DNA of 64,000 bases. Source: Effrenium voratum (taxonomy: Eukaryota > Sar > Dinophyceae > Suessiales > Symbiodiniaceae). Below, piece after piece: positions 22,801-31,800 of the stretch. The position numbers and the translations under genes are program-made. Each line of letters opens with the position of its first letter. The stretch's first letter is position 1. The notes beneath the pieces were generated by a model. It made no database searches and was not told the origin of the DNA. It was given only the letters and a program-made list of their open reading frames with translations. Location: NCBI GenBank assembly GCA_963377175.1, contig CAUJNA010002890.1, positions 1,186,010 through 1,250,009 of the forward strand, given 5' to 3'.

Positions 22801-25800
22801 GCTATGGTCTCAGGAGGTACTGGAACCCTTTTCAACCCCCCAAACAGCGCTATGAATGGCTCTATTCTAAACTAATGGGATCTCTTAGCCCTTTCAACCC
22901 CCCCAAATGTCCTAACCAGATACCAAGGCACCCGGGAGTAGCTTGTATCAGACCGCTGGAGGCTGGAGGAGCCCAAAGCAAATCGATCTTTAACCTTTGG
23001 TTTCCCTGATTTGGGTATGGGTCAAAACTAAACCACCCGGGGACCGCAGGTTTGAGTCCTTGTTTCCATTTAGGGCAACCTATTTTGGGTACATATTTTT
23101 GTCCCACAGCCACGTTTAGTAAAGGTCCCAAAAGGTGATCACCTTTTATTGCCAGGTCCTTCGGGCCCGTGAGAATTCTGGTTCGATCAAAGCCAGAAAC
23201 CACCTGGAGTCTCCTTCTGACCCTTTAAAAATGTGTCAATGACCCCAAATTGTTGGGTAATGACCCCATTTTTCAAGGGTCATGGAGACTCCAGGCACCT
23301 GTGATCTTTCACTTAGGGTGACGTTTCCAGCCCTTCCAGGCAAGCTACTATAGCAGTTGCCACGTATTCTTAGCTCTTTGTTTTAAATTTTACCCTGGAT
23401 GGTTTTCCCTGGTTAGCTGTGGCAACCGAAAGCGCTGGGTTGGACAATGGTGAAACAATGGGTCCAGAGAGGGGTCGCCGGGGATGCACACTTGTCCGGA
23501 AATATTGCACAAGGGTCCAGAGGCCGATGCCAGGCCGACTTAGTTTGAATTATGCCTGGTTGTTCAAAGGGGCTTACACAGATGTGCATACCAATTGTGT
23601 TGCGTATATATATATATATGTATACTTGGAGTCTCCATGAGACTTGAAAAAAGGTAAATGACCCACTATTTTGGTTGGTGACCCCATGTTTTGAGGGTCA
23701 TGGAGACTCCAGGTACACATTTACATCGAACCAGCAAGCCCAGCATGTTTTTCAACTTGCGACGTCTCTCCAGGTCTTTACTGTGGCGCGGTGTCTTCTG
23801 ACGCAGGGCGTCATGTGCCCCACGATTGGGCAAAGGCGAGGATCGTCGCCCCATCCTGCACCAGTTTTTGTTGTTTTCGGTACTTATGGTTCCCTAAAAA
23901 ATGGGTTATGGCACCCCCAACATTATGGTTTTTACGGGTAGTTTGAGGGTCCAGGTATGCCTTTATAGGAACCCTATTTTGGTTTGTAGTGTTTGTTTGT
24001 TGGTATTTCCACGTTTTTTGGTGGTAGTGTTGACCCCATTTTGTTCAACCCCAGTTTATTAACAGGGGGGCACTCCCTGCCTTTAGTGGGAAATCAGATC
24101 ACTTTTGAAGGGGCCCCCACACGCCGCCTATTAATAAACTGGGGTTAATATTTGGGTCAACATTACTTGTTTGTTGGCGGCACCTTGTTTTGGACCCTCC
24201 AAATTTCCCGTTAAAAATACAAAAACAAAAACGAAACACGGTATTGCAACCCAAAGTTATATGGTTGGTGAATGCCCTCTTTTTTAAGGGTAGTTTCAGG
24301 TCCCAGGCAACTTGTCCGGATGTACGTTGACCCCCTTTCAACCCAAAATGCAATGAAACAACTACCCACACTTGGATGCTTTTTAGGGGATTCCGGCACC
24401 AAAGTCAACAGCTATTTCGTGGGGATCCATTTTGACAATCCCGGGTTAGGGGTTCTTCTCACCCCCGTTTTTTATTTTATTTATTTATTTTTTTTCGGCG
24501 GAGCCGGTTCTTTTTCCCCGTCACCGCCAGGCCGGGGGCGCTGTCGGTGGCCAAGGCGGTGCTCTTGGCCGGGTGCACCGTGGGGGTGGAGCTGCCCGGA
24601 ACCCTAGGGATCGGATCCGAGCGGAATCGAAGCGGATTCGGATGAGGATTGGACGGGAATGACCTTCGGTTCAAACCAGCAAGTGGTGCGTTTTTGAAAC
24701 CCCTTGGTCCATTCAAGCTGAAATGAATGTTTGGTTTTAATTTTCCCTTGGGTTGTAAAAGGATTTTGTTATCACTACTGGAAATATGTTCTCTCTTTTT
24801 TTATGGGGTCTTAACCAAATGGAAGGATGGGATGGGTGAATGACTAGGTCCCCCAGCTAGGTGCCCTTTTCCCGTTTCTTTTTTGGTTGGGAGGGTTCCC
24901 CTACAGAAAAAAGTTGGTACGCTTATTCTAGCCTCTCTGCTGGAGGACCTAGATGAACCAACCCCTTTCATTTGCAGAGTTTTACTGGAAAGGAAAATAG
25001 GAGTATTCACTTATAATCATATTCATTTGCACAAAATCATGTTTTTATAGTTTCCCTTAAGTTGGTTTTTCTGGAAATCAGAACATGGGGGGGTGGTTAT
25101 GATCCATGGAAGTGTTGACTCACCCCTGGATTAATTGACCAGTTCATTCATAGAGGCCATTTGAGCCCTTAGGGCATTTGCGGGGCTGATTTGGGGCCCC
25201 TTTTGGCACGGTTTCACACCAGACCTTGTGACCTTGAGGGCCTTCGCTGGGGGAGGGGGGGGGAGTTCTTCATCCGAGTTCTGCATTCACTTGAATCGAT
25301 CTACACCTTGACGGTGTCCATTTCTGGTTTAGCGGAAATTCAGGGCCTTGCGCAGTTCAGGGCCGCAAAACCTGTTGTTGGGTGTTCCTTGGGAAGTTTA
25401 CAGGTCCCCCAAGTGGAGTTACTCGTGGTAAAGGGGCATTGTTCTTGAACGAATCATGCGGAAGCATTTCCACGGATGGGAACCCGTCGCAGGCGTGCGG
25501 AAGCTTTGTGGGTTGACATCTGTTTTATTTTGCGTGCATGGAAAAGCTTGGAAACAATTAGATACATGGGTGTGGCTCAAAATTGAACAGGAGGGGTTAC
25601 GCAGGTTTTGGTCCATGTTTCCACTTACCAGGGTTCCATTTTGGTACCGGATTTTTGAGCCACGGCCACATCAACACAATGCTGCGTACAACAAGCGCAG
25701 CGCATGGAAGAGCAGTTGGCAACGACAGGCCAACCAAAGCAGCCGCCGGATTTAGCGGAAGGTTTGCGGGCGTGCGGAAGCTCCGAAGGGTGGCCCCGTG

Positions 25801-28800
25801 TCCCCACGTACTCGTAGCACCAATAGCCCAATGAAGCCACACGTTGCAGCAAACGAGGGAGCCCAAACAAGCCCTTATGAAGCCCCTAACAAGGCAGTAT
25901 TTCGGGCTTATTTGGGCTCCCTTCCCCCCCCCCCAGCCCCCTCTCCCCCAGTCCCCAAGAATTAAGCACTTGCGCTCGTTGTTAGGCGACGGAAAGCCAA
26001 CTGCCGAGTCGTTGCTGACATAAGGAGGCAAGGGCTTGCTGCGCGGCCTGCTGTCGGCAAGTGGTTCTGCTGTCGCTGCTCTGCTTTCGCATTCCTTTGC
26101 GCACCTTGCGGAAGCCAAGCTTGCAACACGTTCGCCGAAAGGAAACGGAAGCAAACGCTAAAACAGAACATGTACCGCAGAAATCCGCAGAAGGAACCTT
26201 TGGACACGCATCTGCGGAAGCTTGAATACCGTTCATCATTTTTTAAAGGACCAAAATCCAAACGTTCATTTCTCACTACTCATGGAAATTCAAGATCACC
26301 CTGCACCACAGGTGTGGTTGAAAGAACATTGCTTCAAGTGAGGCTTCGAGGCGCACGCACGTTGTCACAACCTGCGCGAACTGCGCAAGGGCCTCTTGCC
26401 GATTCAGGGCAGAGCCCAAGGCAGTTCGCGCAGCCCATGAGTTGGGGCCCCTCTTGGCAGGGTTTTTAGAGCGAAACTCCGAAGATCATCAACGAGTTCT
26501 GGGTGTTTACATGGTGACTACGAAGATTTGGACGCCCTTTGGATGGTTTGCTTGCGAACAAAGAGGCGACCAACTGGCATTGGATGTCTACCACGACATG
26601 GTTGTATTCCTATTTTGTGGTTTCAAACGGCAAGCCCAAAGGAACATCGAAGCCATTCTACAAGTAAAACAAACGCACCCACATGGACCCATCTCTTAGA
26701 TGACTGGGTTCTCCCAATTGAGTGCTGCTTTGAGTCCTATCTGGCACTCTGAGGTCATTGGTTTACGAGCCGCTGGGATGCACCAAGAAAGGGCAGGAAC
26801 GATCCTCTGGGACCGGTGACTTGGACCATCGCAGAGATCGTTGCAGTGGACTTTGTGTAATGATGCGCAAAGGACGATACCGGTATTAAGAGTACCTGGA
26901 CTGGCCCGAATCAAAAGTGGGTTAATGAACCCATGATTTAGGGTAATGACCAACCATTTTTGCAGGGTCATGGAGACTCCAAATATTTCTTTTGAAGTCG
27001 AATTACCCTTGTGGGGTGGTTTTGAAGGCAAGCCAAACGGACAACCATTGTGGTCCCCTAAACATTCGACCCACCCATGTTTGTTCCCCCGCACACTTTT
27101 CATGGAGCCCGCAACTTGTGAGGTCCCCAAAAGGAGTGTCCTCTAACCATAGGGTTTGTGGTGTTGGTGTTAGGGTTGAACGACCAAGGGCAACTCTCGC
27201 AACAAGGATTCTAGGGTATCTGCGACCAGTGGATCCCAGCTACCCCTGTTGTGTTGCCATTATCCTTCGATCCACAAGGGTGGGTTTTGGCGTCTTATGC
27301 AGGCAAGTGGAGTCACGGGTTTACCCTCCCATCAATTCACCTGGAACGTGACAGGGGGGTCCCCTTCAAGGGGCAATTGTCTTCCAGGACCCTCCTGTCA
27401 GGTTCCATGTAATTGATGGGAGGGTACCATTTAGCTGATTTACCTATTGGCCTTCAGGGTTCATTTTCCCCTGTTGGTTTTAAAATCAGCTACCTGGACC
27501 CTCACACTAGTAAAAATAAAAAATTCACCCCGGGGTCCAAGGGACATTTTGAGGGTCCAGGTACGTTAAACGGGTGCCGATTCTTCCCCACTCCAATGGG
27601 CGTTGTACTTAGGTAATAGCCATGATTGCAACCCACAGACGCCTGACGTACCGACTCGATCGCCCTGCAAGTAGTTCTAGGTTGCCATCTATTCTACGAC
27701 AAAAGCACATCTATGGACTTGACGGCCCGGACGTTCCTATGGACTTAGGCAACCTTTTCGTAGGCCCAGGGCTTTCCTTCTTCAACTTGTTGCGCCGAAC
27801 AAGCTACTGCCTCCTATGGCCCGGAGGTGCATTTAAGACTCAACTAGGTCCCCCAGTGCCCTTCTCTCGCCTTTTTTCGGTGGAGGGTTCCCGTACTGGA
27901 ATAGCCTATACCGAAAAAGTTGGTACCCTTATTCTAACAAACCTCTACTGGAGCAAGTCAAGCTCCCTCTGGGGCAGCGCCCATTGCCGCTTCCGCCCCG
28001 AGGTGGCACGGCTTTTGGTCGCTCCCCTGGCTGCCTTTTCCCGGCCGAGTCTTCCAGCAAGTCACCGTGATAGGCCCGGAGCGAGAGCCAGCGACGGAGT
28101 CTCCATGCCCTTCAAAAGTGGGTCAATGACCCCAGGTGGGTGTGTCGCTTTTTTGAGGGTAGCCCCTTGTCGTTGTTTTTTTCCTCTTCGGGAATCGCAG
28201 CAAACCCGAAATCCATTTCGTGGGGTCCGCCCCAGAAAAGGACGGACCCATGTGAGGGATCGGGACCCAAAATACTTTGCCAGGACCACTTTTTTTCGGG
28301 TGGACTAGGGCTAAAACTTGGTAAAACGAAGGCGCCCCATCAAAGCGAAGCCTCCAGCGGAAAAAAAACTCCATCTTTGCAGCCTGCAACTTTGGAGATG
28401 GCTCAAGTCTTCATGGCGCCTGGACCCTCAAGTTACCCGAAAAGAAGGTGAACTCACCAACCAGAGTCTGGGGGAAATCGCCATTTTCGGAGTTTGGAGG
28501 GTGCAGGCGGTTTGTGACTTGGCTGTGCGTTGCCAAATTTGTAGGTGGATAATAGCCATGTGTGTTCCACGAACAAGGTGAACTCCACTGAACGCGGGAC
28601 TTACAAGCGGTTTTTAAACTCAGGTTACAACTTACTAACTTAGCCACGAACCTCCAAGTATGGGTTTTCAATACATGGTCGTCGTTGGGAAACATGTTTA
28701 CATTTTTTGCTTCTTGTGGTTTAGTGGTTGAAATCCCCACTTAACTCCTGGACCCTGAAAGGACCCCTTTTTTCTGCCTTTGACCCATAAAAAAAGGGGT

Positions 28801-31800
28801 ACAAAGGCAGAACTAAGGGGTACTTTGGGGGTCCAGGCTCCTAATTTTTGCTCCCCTTCCAACGTCAACCAAGACCTCGTCGATGGGTTCAGGTTTGAAA
28901 TCGGGAAATCGTATCGCAGGCATTTGTGATGCCATCATGGCCAGGAGCTCAGCCATGTCCTCCAACTAGGTGCCCTTTCTTGACTGCTATTGGGTTGGAT
29001 CTTTAGATTTTGACTTTTTGGTTGAAATCAAGGGGTTTTCCACTAAACCCCTAAAAAGTAAACTTTTTGCAGGGGGGTCAACAGCAACCAAGCTTTTGCC
29101 GTTTCCTTTTTGGTTGGCAGGGTTCCCCTACTAAAATAGACGTCCTGAAAAATCGGATACCCCTATTCTAACCTCTCTGCTGGAGGACCTAGTCCAGGTT
29201 GTGTGAAAGCTCGTGGGCCTCCTCGAAAGGTGTGTATCAACTGGTTGTGTTTCTACCTGGAGTCTCCACGACCCTTCAGAAATGGGTTAATGACCCCATT
29301 ATGTTGGGTAAACCCCATCTTTAAGGGTCATGGAGACTCCAGGTACGGTGTTTGGTTTTGTCGGTGGTGGTTGTGTGTTGTTGAAGTACATTACCTGGAC
29401 CCTCAAAACTCTCCTTAAAATGTGTTCTTGTCCCTGGTGGACAGGAGCCCCCCCCCAAAAAAGATGATTCGTCAGTCTTCCGAAATTATCCCGGATCCAA
29501 AGTCTAAGCTTTTCTTACAGAGTTGTCTAGGTCCCCCAGTAGGTGCCCTTCTACCGTTTCTTTTTTGCGGAGGGTTCCCCTACGAAAACAGACTACAGAA
29601 AAAAGTTGGCACCCCTACCTCTTTACCGATGGACCTAGTTGTCTTCTTGTCTCGAGTCGTCTCCTTGGGCAAATCAGAGTGCGACCTCGCAAAAGCAGAG
29701 TGCAGCCGATTTGTTTCATGAAGGCTTCTTTCAGAAAAGGCCTCCCTTTACAGGTAGGGTCAACCAGCCCAAAAAGGGTATTGGCCGCTAGCTCAAGGAT
29801 TTGACACTCAAAGGGGGCCTCCCGCGGGTGTCTTTCCCACCTCTGGCGGGTATCTACTCATGCTCCGTAGTTAGTGATTCACCTGGATGAACAATATAAA
29901 TAAAGAAATCATTCAACCTCCCTCTGTTCAGTGAAGTTAATGCAACTTGAAGGGTTTTACGGAGGACCAAAAAGGCATCAAAGGAACACACTCCCTGTTC
30001 AGCGAAGTTAATGCAACTTCAAGGATTTACGGAGGACCCCAAAAAATCAACCCCCCTGTTCAGTGAAGTTAATGTAACTTCAAGGATTTTCGGAGGACCG
30101 CACAAATGAGGAGTGACTCCTATTCGAGTAAGGATTTCATCAATTCTAGAGGGTTCCTCTGACCAGTAGGGTCCTCCGGCTGAATCCTAAGTTTACACTA
30201 GTGGGTTATCACCCAGGTGGCTTTCCACTGACAAACATGGCAACGAACACCCAAGGATCTGGTGCAAGGGACTCTCCAGTGCAGGACATCCTCGAGAGGT
30301 GAGAGCGGAGCGGCAATCCAGACCTATGTTTTTTCCAGAGCACCTAAGGACATTATTATGGGTATCAAAATGAGTCGGGTTGTAATATACTCGCACCACC
30401 CCGCAACAGGTATATACCCTAAATCTTACGAGCTTTAAACCGCCCCAAAGGAAACAAATGTATGAATAGATAGAACATATATTTATATATGTTTGCATGC
30501 ACGCATATATATATATATACATGTCTATGTGCATGTATACGTGTGTATAAATACATGAGTAGATACGCAACGCCATGAAATAACTAAAAACAACTAAATA
30601 TGCAAACACATTAACAACAACAATAAGAATGTTTATAAGAATGCAACACAACAGTAACTGTATCAATATATGAGCAAAACTATAAGCAACTACATCGATG
30701 GAACTGAACAGACAAATTGACTAAAGACTAAACACACAAATGCATGCACAACTAAACACATACATTGATAAGTCATTACTTTGAATACATAGATAAGACA
30801 AGATGCACAATGAAACAAAACTATGTATATACACACCCTCAAAGAAAAAGCACGACACCCGCCTGGTTCCTGGTTCGCTTTTCCCCCATTTGCCGGTGCT
30901 TCCGTCTCGAGTCTTGAGGTCATTGGACACACCCGGCTGATACAGATCACCTCCGCGGCCTTTGGCGCTCTGCTGGTGCCCTTCTACACCGTCACTGTCC
31001 TCCCAGTTGAGGCGCCTGAGACACCGTCACGCAGAAACGCGGAAAACGCGAGCGAGCGAGGGTGAGGCAACCGGTGGGTTTCGGAGTCAGCGGCAGGGTA
31101 TCACTTGGAGGTTCGGCCAGGATACCAAGGCCATCTCCATGACCCTCAAAAAATGGTGTCATTGCCCAAAATACAGGGGTCATGAACCCATGTGTAACGG
31201 GACACGGAGACTCCAGGGACTTAGAAGCGGGTTGCGACTTGGGTTACTCAGGTTACTAACAACGCACTTGGCCGATCGCCCAAGCATCCCCATTGGCAAA
31301 CCGTTTTGATCGCCCAGCCACGGAACAAATGCAGGTATCTTTTGTGGGAGGTAGCTGATTTTACATGGGGTCGCTGGATTTCCCCTAGCTCCTAGGCCGT
31401 CCTAGGCTGTTGCCTTAAGACCGTGTTAGTGGTAGATATACATCCTAAACGTACCTAGAGTCTCCTTCTGACCCTTTAAACATGGTTGGTCATTGCCTAA
31501 AATAATGGGGTCCTGGACCTATTTTTTGAGGGTCATGGAGACTCCAGGTACTCCCTCAGGGGTCACTGGATTTCCCCATCAAAAGTTGATTAAGTTGCAG
31601 GTGGTTTCCATTGAAACTGCCGAAACATCCAAGGGCCCCCTTGTTTTCGGACTTTCATTCATACCCTCCCACCAGCTAACATGGAAGTGCAAAAAGGCCA
31701 ACTAACCAAGAGGAAAGTCGTCTTTCAGGGGTCTGAATGCACAAACCCATGTTGGGAGGGTAGGGGGGGACTTGGTTTTTGGGACCCATGAAGCCAAGTA

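Larger units (their letters stand above)
24586..30918. other. large proposed intron with repeats and doubtful coding islands
   Basis: Holds B copies (24844-24952, 27844-27955, 28966-29192 and 29527-29638), A copies (29255-29344 and halves at 26896 and 28098), I (27495-27563 and 28745-28838), F (25565-25670), and an AT-rich tract at 30440-30840. Islands with open plus frames that may be undetected exons lie at 25191-25448, 26442-26699, 27150-27350, 27622-27840, 27957-28095, 28318-28440 and 29640-29760; none has a recognised family. The motif GCGGAAGC recurs at about 25459, 25498, 25780, 26108 and 26213. Confidence 0.4.

Noticed and set aside
25597..26154. 185-codon minus-strand gene
   Set aside because: Overlaps a family F element and poly-C tract; other frames are equally open and no domain is recognised.
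27622..28308. Single 228-codon gene
   Set aside because: The frame runs straight through a family B element and a degenerate family A element, so it is not one continuous coding sequence; parts may be exons.
30193..30666. 157-codon minus-strand membrane protein
   Set aside because: Ile/Tyr/Val-rich because of AT microsatellite sequence.
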